Positions 42,448-51,265 of a stretch of DNA of 64,000 bases are shown here, one piece after another. The stretch's first letter is position 1; each line of letters opens with the position of its first letter. Source of the DNA: Herbaspirillum sp. 3R11 (GTDB lineage Bacteria > Pseudomonadota > Gammaproteobacteria > Burkholderiales > Burkholderiaceae_D); the NCBI RefSeq assembly GCF_004563925.1, contig NZ_SPNJ01000002.1:62001-126000 (forward strand), in the 5' to 3' direction. Made by a program: the position numbers and the translations under genes. The notes below the pieces were generated by a model. That model did not search any database and was not told where the DNA came from. It saw only the letters and a program-made list of their open reading frames with translations.

Positions 42448-43032
42448 TTGATTCACGAAGTCACCGTTTATTTCCCCTGGTTGGGAGCCTGCCTCGCCGT
42501 ATTCGTGCTGATCGCGGCGGCAGCCATCTTCGTGCTGCGCCTGTATCTGGTGGAAAGCCGGGGCGACAATCAGTGGCGCGGCTGTGAGGAATTCCTGTTC
42601 CTGTGCAAGCGCGCTTGCGACGAAGCCGTCACGCCCGACGAAGCATGGTGGCGCGCCGAACAGGGCGATATCGGCACCGGCGCCGCACGCCTGCATCGTC
42701 GTCGCAACACCCTGCGCAGAGCCATCAAGATTCTCACCATCGCCGCGTTGGCGGCATGCGCCTTGCTGATTGCAGGCGCCTTGTCGGCGGCGACGGCAAC
42801 CGGCAGCATCGCGGTGTCGGCGATGGTGCTGACGCGTTGCATCATCCGTTTTCCCGTGCGCGGCAACGATGCCGACAGCAGTTGCAGTGAAGGCGTCGCG
42901 CCGGTGCGCTCGGAGCAGCTGATACGCAACAACCCGCCGGATGACGCAGGACCCGGAACGGCTGAAGCTGCTGCAACGGCAACGGCTGGACAAACCGTTC
43001 TGCAAACCAGGGTGGTGACGCTGACTTATTGA
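42448..43032 (+). CDS. Membrane protein with a reduced spore-coat-U-like tail
   Basis: A 194-residue protein starting at TTG 42448, 8 bases after a GGAGA ribosome site. One membrane span lies at about 10-34 and a second at about 92-113. The segment between is basic and Cys-bearing (Cys46, Cys53, Cys57). Directly after the second span comes AATATGSIAVSAMVLTRC, which parallels the first strand of the coat-U protein at 16121 (AATATGSLVVTATVLASC), and the protein ends VVTLTY, as coat-U domains end VTLTY. The body of that domain is missing and replaced by a polar, Ala/Thr-rich stretch. The resemblance is seen directly; homology and function are inferred. Confidence 0.65.
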   Translation: MIHEVTVYFPWLGACLAVFVLIAAAAIFVLRLYLVESRGDNQWRGCEEFLFLCKRACDEAVTPDEAWWRAEQGDIGTGAARLHRRRNTLRRAIKILTIAALAACALLIAGALSAATATGSIAVSAMVLTRCIIRFPVRGNDADSSCSEGVAPVRSEQLIRNNPPDDAGPGTAEAAATATAGQTVLQTRVVTLTY

Positions 43033-43089
43033 ATGTATTGAATTACTTGCTGACCGACTTGCGCATGCGTCGCCGGCAGGCGCTTGTCC

Positions 43090-43764
43090 TCATGCGGCGG
43101 AGGTGTTGAGGCGGCGCAGTTCCTGCTCGTTGACCGAATCCTGGATTGCCGCGAGCGTCTGTTCCAGATGCTGCCGGACAATCTTCTCGACGCGCTTGCC
43201 GTTTTTCTTGGCGTAGCCCTCGAGGATCATGGAGTGTTCATCGTTGTCGGCCTGCTGGATCTGCGGGTGGATGAAAATCGACAGCGACACATACGGCTCC
43301 GCCACCACCAGCAGGTTCTTGACGATCTCGTAGAGTCGCGTGTCCTCTTCGCTCACCATCAGTTTCAGATGGAACTCGCGATTCAGCGCCGACCAGCGGT
43401 GCGGATCGGTCGAGGTGCACATCTCGGCGTGGATCTCTTGCGCGGCATGCAGCGCTTCGGCCGCGATGGAGTCGACAGCCTTCTTTGCCAACAGCGGTTC
43501 GAGCGCGATGCGCAACTCGTAGATTTCGGCGACGTCCTTGACGGTGAGGCCCTTCACCACCACGCCCTTGTTGGCGTCGATCGACACCAGGCCTTCCGAA
43601 CGCAAGCCGCGGAAGGCTTCCCGCACCGGCGTCGTGCTGACCTCGAAACGCCGCGCCACCTCGTCTTGCCGCAGTTTGTCTCCGGGCTGATATTTTCCGG
43701 ACAATATGTCGGTCCTCAGCAGGCTGAGCACGTATTGTTCGATTGTTTTAAAGGCTTTCGGCAT
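43090..43764 (-). CDS. GntR-family regulator, FadR/FCD subgroup
   Basis: A 224-residue regulator with an N-terminal winged helix (about 8-75; KLRQDEVARRFEVSTTPVREAFRGLRSEGLV) and an all-helical FCD effector domain (about 90-215) with potential metal-binding His residues in NREFHLKLM and in DNDEHSMILEGY. FCD members sense small carboxylates or amides. It is the last gene of the minus-strand operon that begins with the ABC ATPase at 47809; a palindrome at 47864-47875 in front of that operon is its best target site. It lies 90 bp downstream of the amidase. Confidence 0.88.
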   Translation of the reverse strand: MPKAFKTIEQYVLSLLRTDILSGKYQPGDKLRQDEVARRFEVSTTPVREAFRGLRSEGLVSIDANKGVVVKGLTVKDVAEIYELRIALEPLLAKKAVDSIAAEALHAAQEIHAEMCTSTDPHRWSALNREFHLKLMVSEEDTRLYEIVKNLLVVAEPYVSLSIFIHPQIQQADNDEHSMILEGYAKKNGKRVEKIVRQHLEQTLAAIQDSVNEQELRRLNTSAA

Positions 43765-43854
43765 CCGCGAATTATATAGAAGAGTTTCACCGGCGGGCGG
43801 CAGGCGGTGGACGGCTTTGCAGCCGTGCTCCGTCCGCCTTGCCCGTGCGCGAAC

Positions 43855-45114
43855 TCAGGCCACCGGCACCGCCACTGCGGGTCCTTTCAGCCGGGGCAGG
43901 ATGGTGCTCAGCCATTGGCCGGTCTGCAGCAGTGCCAGATCGCCGTCGGCGCGTCCGATCAATTGCACGCCGAACGGCAGGAAGTCCATCGACACGCCCG
44001 ACGGCGTTGTCACCGCCGGCAGGCCGAGCAGGGTTGCCGGCGCGCAAAACGAAGCGTCGCCGGTTTTTTCCAGTCCCTTGAGTGCGGTGGTCGGCGAGGT
44101 GATCGTCATGATGGCGTCCAGTCCATCCAGCAGACCGTCGCGGCCGGCGCGCAACTGCTCCACGCGCGCGATCAGCGTGGCGTAGTCGGCGTCGCTGACC
44201 GAGGCGCCGCGCGAGACCAGTTCGCGCGTGTAAGGGCCGGCCAGGTCGCCGGCGTCCTTGATGTCGTCATGAATGGCCTTGTGTGCTTCATAAGCCAGCA
44301 CGCCGTTGGTCAACGCCAGCAGCTCGCGGATATCGGGGCCGAGGCCGGCCTCCACGCATTCCACGCCATGCGCTTCGAGGCGACGCACCACGGCGTCGAA
44401 GTTCTGCTGCACTTCGGGCTCGACCTGCGCCCATTGCGAGGACCGGTAGACGCCGATCTTGCGCGGCTTGACGCCTTGCACGAACGAGGCCGACAAGCCG
44501 GCATCGAACGCGCGGCCCTTGATCACGACTTCGTGGCAGATCGCCGCCCAGCGGAAATCCGAGGTAATGAAGCCGAGATGGTCCAGTGTCGGCGCCAGCG
44601 CATGCACGCCCTCGGTTGGAATCAGTCCATACGTCGGCTTGTAGCCCACTGCGCCGCAATAGGACGCGGGCCGGATCACGGAACCGACGGTTTGCGTGCC
44701 GAGTGCAATGTCGACGATGCCGGCGCCCACTGCAGCAGCCGAGCCGCTCGACGAGCCGCCCGGACTGTGTGCCGCGTTCCAGGGATTGACGGTGGCGCCG
44801 GGGTCGCGCCAGGCGAATTCGGTGGTGACGGTCTTACCGAAAATCACGGCGCCGGCTTCACGCAAACGAGTGACGATCCATGCGTCTTTTTTCGGCTGGT
44901 TGCCAAGGAAGATTTTCGATCCGTACGTGGTCGGCATGTCGGCCGTGTCGATCAGGTCCTTGACGGCGACGGGTACGCCGGCCAGCGCACCACTGCTATC
45001 GCCGGCGGCAGGGTAGCCGGACGGACGATGGTTGAACGCCCTGAGGGCGCCGTCGATCTCGCCGGCCGCGTCGATCGCGCGTTGCAACCGGCTGTTGCTG
45101 TGGTCTGTAGTCAT
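43855..45114 (-). CDS. Amidase (amidase-signature family)
   Basis: A 419-residue hydrolase of the amidase-signature family, which cleaves carboxamides with a Ser-cisSer-Lys triad. The Lys is Lys52 (GVPVAVKDLID), the cis-Ser lies in HSPGGSSSGSAAAV (about residue 121) and the nucleophile is Ser145 in GTQTVGSVIRPASYCG. The C-terminal part (TTPSGVSMDFLPFGVQLIGR) also fits. It is not a GatA, because it is shorter and no GatB/C genes are near. It stands between the binding-protein gene (150 bp upstream) and the GntR gene on one strand. It probably hydrolyses the amide imported by the adjacent ABC system; the substrate is not known. Confidence 0.9.
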   Translation of the reverse strand: MTTDHSNSRLQRAIDAAGEIDGALRAFNHRPSGYPAAGDSSGALAGVPVAVKDLIDTADMPTTYGSKIFLGNQPKKDAWIVTRLREAGAVIFGKTVTTEFAWRDPGATVNPWNAAHSPGGSSSGSAAAVGAGIVDIALGTQTVGSVIRPASYCGAVGYKPTYGLIPTEGVHALAPTLDHLGFITSDFRWAAICHEVVIKGRAFDAGLSASFVQGVKPRKIGVYRSSQWAQVEPEVQQNFDAVVRRLEAHGVECVEAGLGPDIRELLALTNGVLAYEAHKAIHDDIKDAGDLAGPYTRELVSRGASVSDADYATLIARVEQLRAGRDGLLDGLDAIMTITSPTTALKGLEKTGDASFCAPATLLGLPAVTTPSGVSMDFLPFGVQLIGRADGDLALLQTGQWLSTILPRLKGPAVAVPVA

Positions 45115-45264
45115 GATCTGCTCTTCAAATTAAAAGGCCATCGCCACTGTACTGCGAGATGGCGGCAGGATGGCCGGGTGCGGTTGCCTGCATAATTTAC
45201 ATCCCGTCGGGCCGGACGCACGTGGCGGCCGGCCCGGGGTGGGCGAACATATCGCCGTCGCGCG

Positions 45265-46236
45265 TTACTTCGCGCTCGCCTTCTCGGCAAAGCTGTTGTC
45301 GACCGCGCTGTCGTAGGTCACCTCACCGGCCTTGATGTTGCCGATCGAGATCTGCAAGTCGAGGCCGGCCTGGAAGGCGGGCTTGGAGATCGACGGCGTC
45401 GCCGGATAGATCTTCTGATCCAGCATGCGTTTCACCGCGGCTTCCACCACGCTCTTTTCCAGCGTCGGGAATTCCGCCACGGCGACGCGGTAGGCTACCT
45501 GCGGCGAGGTCTGCATCAGCTTCTCGGCGTCGGCAATGGCGCTGACGAAACTCTGCACCATTTGCGGACGTTTCTGGATCGTCGACTTCAGCGTGTCGAT
45601 CGTCGAGAACGCATAGACGCCGTCATACTGCTTGGCGAAGTCGTGCACGATCTTGTAGCCGTTGGCCAATGCCTGCTCCACTTGCGGCTGGTACAGCGTC
45701 GCTGCAGCCGCGCGGCCGGCGGTGACCGGCGAGATTTCGGTGCCGATCGAGACGGTGTTGAGCTTGACGTTGGACAAGCCCTTTTCCTTCAGCAGGTTTT
45801 GCAGCAGGTAAGTGCTGGTCGACGGCGGCAGCGCGGCCGAGATGGTCTGGTCCTTGAGGTCGGCTACCGACTTGATCGGCGAATTCGGCGGCGCCACCAT
45901 CCACACCGGCACGCCCGACACCACCATCGCCACGTTGACCAGCGAGGCGCCCTTGAGGTTGGCCAGCACCGCCGTCATCGGATCCTGCAGCGAGAAATCC
46001 GCATGGCCGCCAATCACCGCAGCAACGCCCTGGGCGCCGCCGCCGGCCGTGACCTTTTGCACTTCCAGTCCGTGTTTGGTGAACAGGCCTTCATTCATCG
46101 CCACGTACAGCGGCAGATACTGAATCGACTGGAAGGCCTGGTAGATCACGGCCTTTTCCGCCGCGAACGCGGAGGGCGCCGCGGCGCAGGAGGCGGCGAT
46201 CAGCGTGGAACCGAGCAGCGTGCGGAAGTACTTCAT
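45265..46236 (-). CDS. SsuA/NMT1-type ABC substrate-binding protein
   Basis: A 323-residue periplasmic protein with a signal peptide (about 1-28, ending PSAFAAEK) and the SsuA/TauA/THI5-like fold: YQAFQSIQYLPLYVAMNEGLFTKHGLEV, then VIGGHADFSLQDPMTAV. It ends with a long helical C-terminus. Family ligands include sulfonates, nitrate, pyrimidines and aromatic acids. The ATG at 46236 overlaps the permease stop (ATGA); a second ATG at 46251 in frame is possible but would overlap more. A much longer frame reaching into the permease gene is a shadow. With the amidase downstream, an amide-bearing ligand is the likeliest. Confidence 0.88.
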   Translation of the reverse strand: MKYFRTLLGSTLIAASCAAAPSAFAAEKAVIYQAFQSIQYLPLYVAMNEGLFTKHGLEVQKVTAGGGAQGVAAVIGGHADFSLQDPMTAVLANLKGASLVNVAMVVSGVPVWMVAPPNSPIKSVADLKDQTISAALPPSTSTYLLQNLLKEKGLSNVKLNTVSIGTEISPVTAGRAAAATLYQPQVEQALANGYKIVHDFAKQYDGVYAFSTIDTLKSTIQKRPQMVQSFVSAIADAEKLMQTSPQVAYRVAVAEFPTLEKSVVEAAVKRMLDQKIYPATPSISKPAFQAGLDLQISIGNIKAGEVTYDSAVDNSFAEKASAK

Positions 46237-46994
46237 TGTGCGACTTTCCATGAAACGACCCTTTCTTCGATTAATTGGACAACCCAGGTGAGAACTGCCG
46301 CCATCAGAGTCAGGATGATGACTCCGAGCCAGACACTGTTGAGATCGAACAGCGAGCCGGCCACGAACACCGCGTGGCCCAGGCCGTTTTCCGACGCGAT
46401 GAACTCGCCCACCACCGCGCCGATCAGCGCGAAGCCGATGTTGATGCGGAAGATGGAGAAGATCCACGGCACCGACGCCGGCACGATCAGTTTTTTGAAA
46501 ATCATGGCCCGCGGGGCCTTGAACGATTTGAAGAGATTGAGCAAGTCCTTGTCGACTTCCTGGGCTGCGGCGCAAGCCGAGATCATCGCCACCGCAAAGG
46601 TCGAGATGCCGGCCAGCCAGATCTTCGAAGTCATGCCCGAACCCAGCCAGATGATGATCAGCGGGCCGAGCGCGATCTTGGGAATGCTGTTGAGCAGGAT
46701 GGAGAACTGCTCGACGATGTCGGAGGTGCGCGGGTAGAACCACAGCACCAGACCCAGCACGATGCCGAGGCCGCTGCCGAGCACCAGGCCGAGCAGCGTT
46801 TCGACCAGCGTCACCCAGGTGTCGTACAGCAGCTGCCCCTTGGTGAATCCGATCACGGCGGAACGGTAGATGCCGAGCGGCGAGCCGAGCAGTTGGCCGT
46901 TGATGAAGTTGGCTTGCGCGGCCATTTGCCACAGGATGATCAGGGTCACCAGAATGGTGGCGACGATCATGGTGGCGCCGTTATTTTTTTTCAT
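46233..46994 (-). CDS. SsuC/TauC-type ABC permease
   Basis: A 253-residue inner-membrane permease with about six spans. The EAA-type loop is visible in LLNLFKSFKAPRAMIFKKLIVPASVPWIFSIFRINIGFALIGAVVGEFIAS, characteristic of the nitrate/sulfonate/taurine group. ATG at 46994 (MKKNNGATMIV) is chosen because AAAGGA lies at good spacing; an in-frame start 18 bp upstream is less likely. It follows the ATPase by 14 bp and overlaps the binding-protein start by four bases. Confidence 0.9.
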   Translation of the reverse strand: MKKNNGATMIVATILVTLIILWQMAAQANFINGQLLGSPLGIYRSAVIGFTKGQLLYDTWVTLVETLLGLVLGSGLGIVLGLVLWFYPRTSDIVEQFSILLNSIPKIALGPLIIIWLGSGMTSKIWLAGISTFAVAMISACAAAQEVDKDLLNLFKSFKAPRAMIFKKLIVPASVPWIFSIFRINIGFALIGAVVGEFIASENGLGHAVFVAGSLFDLNSVWLGVIILTLMAAVLTWVVQLIEERVVSWKVAQ

Positions 46995-47008
46995 GGGATT
47001 CCTTTCGA

Positions 47009-47809
47009 TCAAACGCCGGCATGCGCGACGTCGCTGGCGCGCAGGGCGCCCCAGATTTCCTTGTGGTACACCGGGAATTCCGGCGCCCCGCGCGCCGTGA
47101 CGGCGTCGCGGTCGCCCTCCACCGAGAGCACGATGTGTTCTTCGCGCGTGATCTTGGCGGGTCGTCCGCCCAGCACCACGATGCGGTTGCTCATGGCGAT
47201 GGCTTCGTCGATGTCGTGGGTGACCAGGATGACGCTGGTGCGATCGGTGCGCGTCAGGCTGATGACGTCGTTCTCCAGCATCAGGCGGGTCTCGTAGTCG
47301 AGCGCCGAGAACGGTTCGTCCAGCAGCACCACGGTGGGGTCTGACAGCAGCGTGCGGGTCAGCGCCACGCGTTGTTTCATGCCGCCCGACAGCGAATGCG
47401 GATAGGCATTGGCGACCGACTCGAGGCCGTAGCGCGCCAGCATCGCCAGCGCGCGCGTGCGGTCGTCATCGGTGACGGTGCGCTGCAATTCAATTCCGAG
47501 CACGGCGTTTTCGAGGATGGTGCGCCACGGCAGCAGCAGGTCTTTCTGCAGCATGTAGGCGATGCTGCCGGGTCGTCCGTCGGCGCGCGCACCCAGCGAA
47601 ATCTTGCCGGCGCTGGGCGTGAGCAAGCCGGAAATCAGATTGAACAAGGTGCTTTTGCCGGCGCCGCTGCGACCGACGATGGCGACGATCTCGGCTTGGC
47701 CGACATGGAAATTCAGGTTCTGGAAGATCCTGATTTCTTCGCCGTTGGCCTTGATGAAGGCATGGCTGAGGTTGTTGACTTCAAGCAGGTTCTCCAACAT
47801 GTGCTCCAT
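47009..47809 (-). CDS. SsuB/TauB-type ABC ATPase
   Basis: A 266-residue ATPase with Walker A VGRSGAGKSTLFN, the Q-loop in YMLQKDLLLPWRTILENAVLG (typical of the nitrate/sulfonate/taurine group), signature LSGGMKQRVALTRTL, Walker B VVLLDEPFSALD and switch His in VTHDIDEAIAMS. It is the first gene of the five-gene minus-strand operon (ATPase, permease, binding protein, amidase, GntR). The start may be ATG 47809 or 47800; the second has GGAG just upstream. A palindromic operator candidate lies 55 bp upstream of 47809. Confidence 0.92.
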   Translation of the reverse strand: MEHMLENLLEVNNLSHAFIKANGEEIRIFQNLNFHVGQAEIVAIVGRSGAGKSTLFNLISGLLTPSAGKISLGARADGRPGSIAYMLQKDLLLPWRTILENAVLGIELQRTVTDDDRTRALAMLARYGLESVANAYPHSLSGGMKQRVALTRTLLSDPTVVLLDEPFSALDYETRLMLENDVISLTRTDRTSVILVTHDIDEAIAMSNRIVVLGGRPAKITREEHIVLSVEGDRDAVTARGAPEFPVYHKEIWGALRASDVAHAGV

Positions 47810-48178
47810 GAAAGGTGAGGACGTCGCGGTCCACGGATGAATCGAGAATGTTGCTCAATGATAATTATGCATAATGCATAATCCATGTCCCTAAGCAGAA
47901 GGCGTGCCAATGGCGTTGGGCGCGGACGTGGCGGAAGCGGCTGTGAACCCCGGGGGAGACGCGCAAAACGGCAGCCAGTGGCTGGTTGCGGAGTATGAGA
48001 AAAGGCGGGAAAAAGTCAGGGAAAGACGAGAGATCAGGAGGTGCGGCGCGGTTGGCGATGCGTCAATAAGCGTCAATGAGCGTCGATCAACGCTCGGAAT
48101 GCACGGAATGCGTGCGCATGTTGCACCGCTCCCAAAGTTGGCGCGCAGGTGGACTGCGCACCGCTCATGGTCGCTGCA
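47810..48178. other. Intergenic region upstream of the amidase/ABC operon
   Basis: About 370 bp between the ABC operon start and the end of the histidine kinase gene, both on the minus strand. The part next to the operon is AT-rich and holds a palindrome at 47864-47875. The rest shows no supported gene. Confidence 0.55.
47864..47875. promoter_or_regulatory. Perfect 12-bp palindrome, GntR/FCD operator candidate
   Basis: ATTATGCATAAT is self-complementary, with an overlapping extra GCATAAT at 47876-47882. It sits 55 bp before the start of the ABC/amidase/GntR operon. Its form is like FCD-type GntR sites (short AT-rich palindromes). A further half-site TGCATAAT occurs at 45189-45196, between the binding-protein and amidase genes. 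Confidence 0.6.
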
Positions 48179-50107
48179 TCAATCCTTGCTGCGCAGGATT
48201 TTGGCCAGATCGGACAATTGATAAGGCTTGTTAAGGAAGGCGAATTCCTTGCTTAGTTGCTGGTTGGACGTCAGCGCCGGAAACGGATGGCCTGACGCCA
48301 GGATGATCTTGGTCGCAGGATGGCGCCGCCGTGTGATTTGCGCCAGTTCAATGCCGCTGATGCTGTTGGGCATGATCACATCGGTAAACAGGATGTCGAT
48401 CTGCGGCGTGCGCTCCAATACTTCCAATGCCTCGGCGCCGTTGGTGGCGGTATAGGCTTCATAACCCATGGTGCGAAACAATTCGGCGGTGATGTCGAGC
48501 AGGTCGAGCTGGTCGTCGACGATCAGCACGGTTTCTGAACGCTGCTTGCTGTCGGCGCTCTGCGCATTTTTTTCGGCGTCGGCATCGGTGTCGACAGGGA
48601 GGTAAATCGTGAAGCAGGTGCCGAAGCCGACTTCGCTCGAGAGCGTGACCTCGCCGCCCGATTGCGTGATGAAGCCGTACACCTGGCTCAATCCCAGGCC
48701 GGTGCCCTGGCCGGATTCCTTGGTGGTGAAGAACGGCTCGAACACGCGCGCCTGCACCTCCGGCGTCATGCCGCTGCCGTTGTCGGCCACGCTTATCTTG
48801 GCGTAGGCGCCTGCCGGCAGCGCGCCCACGGTCTTGTCCCGCAGCGTGAGTTTTTCGGTGGCGATGGTGACCTTGCCGCCGCCCGGCATGGCCTGCGTGG
48901 CGTTGACCACCAGGTTCAGCAAGGAGGTCTCGAAGCGGGTGGCGTCCAGCTTCACCATGACCGGCGCCGGGCTCTTGCGGATGTCGAACTGGATCGATGA
49001 ATTGCCCGCACGCCGCAGCACCGATTCGAAATCGGCGATGAGCGTATTGACTTCATGTGTCTCCGGCTGCAACGGTTGTTGCCGCGCGAACGACAGCAAC
49101 TGCTGGGTCAGGATCGCGCCGCGCGACAGCGCCCGGCGGATGCTTTCCATCGAGCGCGAGCTCTCCAGTTCGGGAAACTGCACCGTCAGCAATTGCAGGC
49201 CGCTCGACGCCACCGCCAATAGATTGTTGAAGTCATGCGCCACGCCGCCGGTGAGCTGGCCCAGCGCTTCCATCTTTTGCGACTGGAACAGCGCCGCGTT
49301 GGCGCGCGACAGGGCCAGTGCGGTGTCGCGCCGTTCGGTGACGTCGCGCGTGACCTTGGCGAAACCGATCAGGTCGCCCAGCTCGCTGCGGATGGCGTCC
49401 ACGATCACGTGGGCCCAGAAGGTCGAGCCGTCCTTGCGCACGCGCAGGCCTTCCTGTTCATAGCGGCCGTGCTCGGCCGCCGTCGCCAGGGCGCGCTCGG
49501 GCAGGCCGTCATTACAGTCGGTTTCGGTGTAGAAGTTGGAGAAATGTGTGCCGATCACCTCTTCCGCCGCGTAGCCCTTGATGCGCTGGGCGCCGGCGTT
49601 CCAGTTGGTGACCTTGCCTTCCGGCGACAGCATGTAGATGGCGTAGTCGGTGACGCCTTGCACCAGCAGGCGGAATTGCTGCTCGCTGGCCTGCAGCGTC
49701 TGCGCCGCCAGTTTGTGTTCGGTGATGTCGCGCGTGATCTTGGCGTAGCCGAGCAGTTCGCCGTTGTCGGCGATGATCGGATCGATGATGGAACTGGCCC
49801 AATACGTGGTGCCATCTTTGCGCAGGCGCCAGCCCTCGTCTTCGAACTTGCCGTCGCGCAGCGCGATGTCGAGCGCGTTTTGCGGCAGGCCGGCGGCGCG
49901 TTCTTCCACGGTATAAAACACGGAGAAATGCGAACCGAGGATGTCTTCGCTGGAATAGCCGGTTAACTGCTGCGCACCCTTGTTCCAGCTCGCAACCTCC
50001 CCTCGCGGGTCGATCATGTAGATGGCGTAGTCGTGGATCGCGGAAATGATCAACTGGAAGCGCTGCGCATCGGTAAGCGCCAGGTGAGCGGGTTGACTGC
50101 TGAGCAT
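48179..50107 (-). CDS. PAS-domain hybrid sensor histidine kinase with receiver domain
   Basis: A 642-residue cytosolic signalling protein. PAS1 (about 14-130; FQLIISAIHDYAIYMIDPRGEVASWNKGAQQLTGY) and PAS2 (about 143-258) are near-duplicates. The HisKA domain has phospho-acceptor His291 (GGVAHDFNNLLA), followed by an HATPase domain (about 390-505; N-box NATQAM, DNGSGM, GTGLGLSQVYGF). A receiver domain (about 526-640) has phospho-acceptor Asp576 (FTDVIMP). No transmembrane span is present, so it senses an internal cue such as redox or light through its PAS domains; the ligand is not evident. ATG at 50107 has AAGGA upstream and is preferred to a longer frame. No separate response regulator is adjacent. 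Confidence 0.92.
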   Translation of the reverse strand: MLSSQPAHLALTDAQRFQLIISAIHDYAIYMIDPRGEVASWNKGAQQLTGYSSEDILGSHFSVFYTVEERAAGLPQNALDIALRDGKFEDEGWRLRKDGTTYWASSIIDPIIADNGELLGYAKITRDITEHKLAAQTLQASEQQFRLLVQGVTDYAIYMLSPEGKVTNWNAGAQRIKGYAAEEVIGTHFSNFYTETDCNDGLPERALATAAEHGRYEQEGLRVRKDGSTFWAHVIVDAIRSELGDLIGFAKVTRDVTERRDTALALSRANAALFQSQKMEALGQLTGGVAHDFNNLLAVASSGLQLLTVQFPELESSRSMESIRRALSRGAILTQQLLSFARQQPLQPETHEVNTLIADFESVLRRAGNSSIQFDIRKSPAPVMVKLDATRFETSLLNLVVNATQAMPGGGKVTIATEKLTLRDKTVGALPAGAYAKISVADNGSGMTPEVQARVFEPFFTTKESGQGTGLGLSQVYGFITQSGGEVTLSSEVGFGTCFTIYLPVDTDADAEKNAQSADSKQRSETVLIVDDQLDLLDITAELFRTMGYEAYTATNGAEALEVLERTPQIDILFTDVIMPNSISGIELAQITRRRHPATKIILASGHPFPALTSNQQLSKEFAFLNKPYQLSDLAKILRSKD

Positions 50108-50287
50108 CGATGTTCCTTGTCTGGCATCCTGAACCTCCGCCGCATGACCGGGCGCAACGGCGCTGCAGGCATGCTCGCCGACGTCGGCTGACAGAGGGTA
50201 TGGTGCAGTATGCCGGGAGCGGCGCAGTCTTTCAACCTCCACGCCGTGTAGGACTCCCGGCAACAAGGACCGTACCCGGGCGCCAGG

Positions 50288-50608
50288 TCAGCCGGCGCTC
50301 ACCAGCTTGAGCCCGATCACGCCCGCCAGAATCAGCGCGATGCACAACAGGCGCAGCGGCGCCGTCGAGTCACCCAGCAGCGCCATGCCGAGGATCGCCG
50401 TGCCGGCCGCGCCGATGCCGGTCCACACCGCATAACCGGTGCCGACCGGCAGCGTGCGCAGGGACAGCGACAGCAGGATGACGCTGGACAGGCCGGTCGC
50501 CACCGTCAGCAGCGAAGGAATCAGGCGGGTGAAGCCGAGCGAGGCCTTCATGCCGAAGGCGAAACCGATTTCAAGTACGCCTGCAATGCTCAAGAATAGC
50601 CATGCCAT
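50288..50608 (-). CDS. gdx: Small multidrug resistance transporter, Gdx/SugE-like guanidinium exporter
   Basis: A 106-residue four-span membrane protein of the SMR family. The sequence MAWLFLSIAGVLEIGFAFGMKASLGFTR with LPVGTGYAVWTGIGAAGTAILGM closely follows E. coli SugE/Gdx, which exports guanidinium in exchange for protons, rather than EmrE. The conserved Glu13 is in place. It is the second gene of a pair with an AhpD-like protein, with 59 bp between. No guanidine riboswitch could be recognised in that spacer. Confidence 0.88.
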   Translation of the reverse strand: MAWLFLSIAGVLEIGFAFGMKASLGFTRLIPSLLTVATGLSSVILLSLSLRTLPVGTGYAVWTGIGAAGTAILGMALLGDSTAPLRLLCIALILAGVIGLKLVSAG

Positions 50609-50667
50609 GGGATATATCCGTGGTGATGCGCCGGGCCGTGCGGCCGGGCGCGATGGAGAAAAATGAC

Positions 50668-51141
50668 TTAAGCGGAAACTGCCGCCGCCGCCGCAGTAGC
50701 AGCAGCAGGGGCCGGACGGAACGCAACGCCGAAACGATTGAAGGCATTCATCAGGCCGATCGCGTAGGTGAGGTCGGCCAGTTCCTTGTCGTTGAATTCG
50801 GCGCTCGCGGCGGCGTAGTCGGCGTCGGGCACGCCGGTTTCAGCCACGCGGGTCACGCTTTCGGCCCAGGCCAGCGCGGCGCGTTCACGGGCGTTGAACA
50901 GGGCGCCGCCTTCGTGCCAGACCGGCACCAGCACCAGCTTGTCGACGGCCAGACCGGACTTGAGCAAGTCGCGGGTATGCATGTCGATGCAGAAGGCGCA
51001 ACCGTTGATCTGCGACACGCGCAGGTAGACCAGGTCGATCAGCGTCTTGGGTAGGCTGCCCTTGAGCAGGGAGGAGTAAACGCCGCCGAAGGCCTTGTAG
51101 GTGTCAGGGGAGGCGTTGGCGTAGTCGATGCGCTTGTTCAT
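50668..51141 (-). CDS. AhpD-like carboxymuconolactone-decarboxylase-family protein
   Basis: A 157-residue all-helical protein with the peroxidase-type CxxC motif and downstream His in NGCAFCIDMHTRDLLKSG. Such AhpD-like proteins act as thiol peroxidases or their reductants. It ends with an unusual Ala/Pro-rich tail (about 142-157). The frame starts at 51141 with MNKRIDYANASPDTYKAFGG, a usual N-terminus. It precedes the Gdx gene and lies 124 bp downstream of a MocR regulator on the same strand, which may control the pair. Confidence 0.88.
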   Translation of the reverse strand: MNKRIDYANASPDTYKAFGGVYSSLLKGSLPKTLIDLVYLRVSQINGCAFCIDMHTRDLLKSGLAVDKLVLVPVWHEGGALFNARERAALAWAESVTRVAETGVPDADYAAASAEFNDKELADLTYAIGLMNAFNRFGVAFRPAPAAATAAAAAVSA

Positions 51142-51265
51142 GATGAGTCCTTGTGTTTGTCATTGAAGAGACTCCATGGTGCGCTCGCTTGGTCTAGTCA
51201 GGAAGATCCATAAATGGACTTGGCTTATGGGCCATGATTTCGTGTGCCGACATGCCTCCCCTCGC

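Noticed and set aside
46252-46932. Fusion of the binding protein to an N-terminal 230-residue part
   Set aside because: That part is an out-of-frame reading of the permease gene; the binding protein's signal peptide begins at 46236.
50609-50667. Guanidine riboswitch before the Gdx/SugE gene
   Set aside because: The 59-bp spacer is too short for most classes and shows no ACGR-type or other recognisable guanidine aptamer motif.
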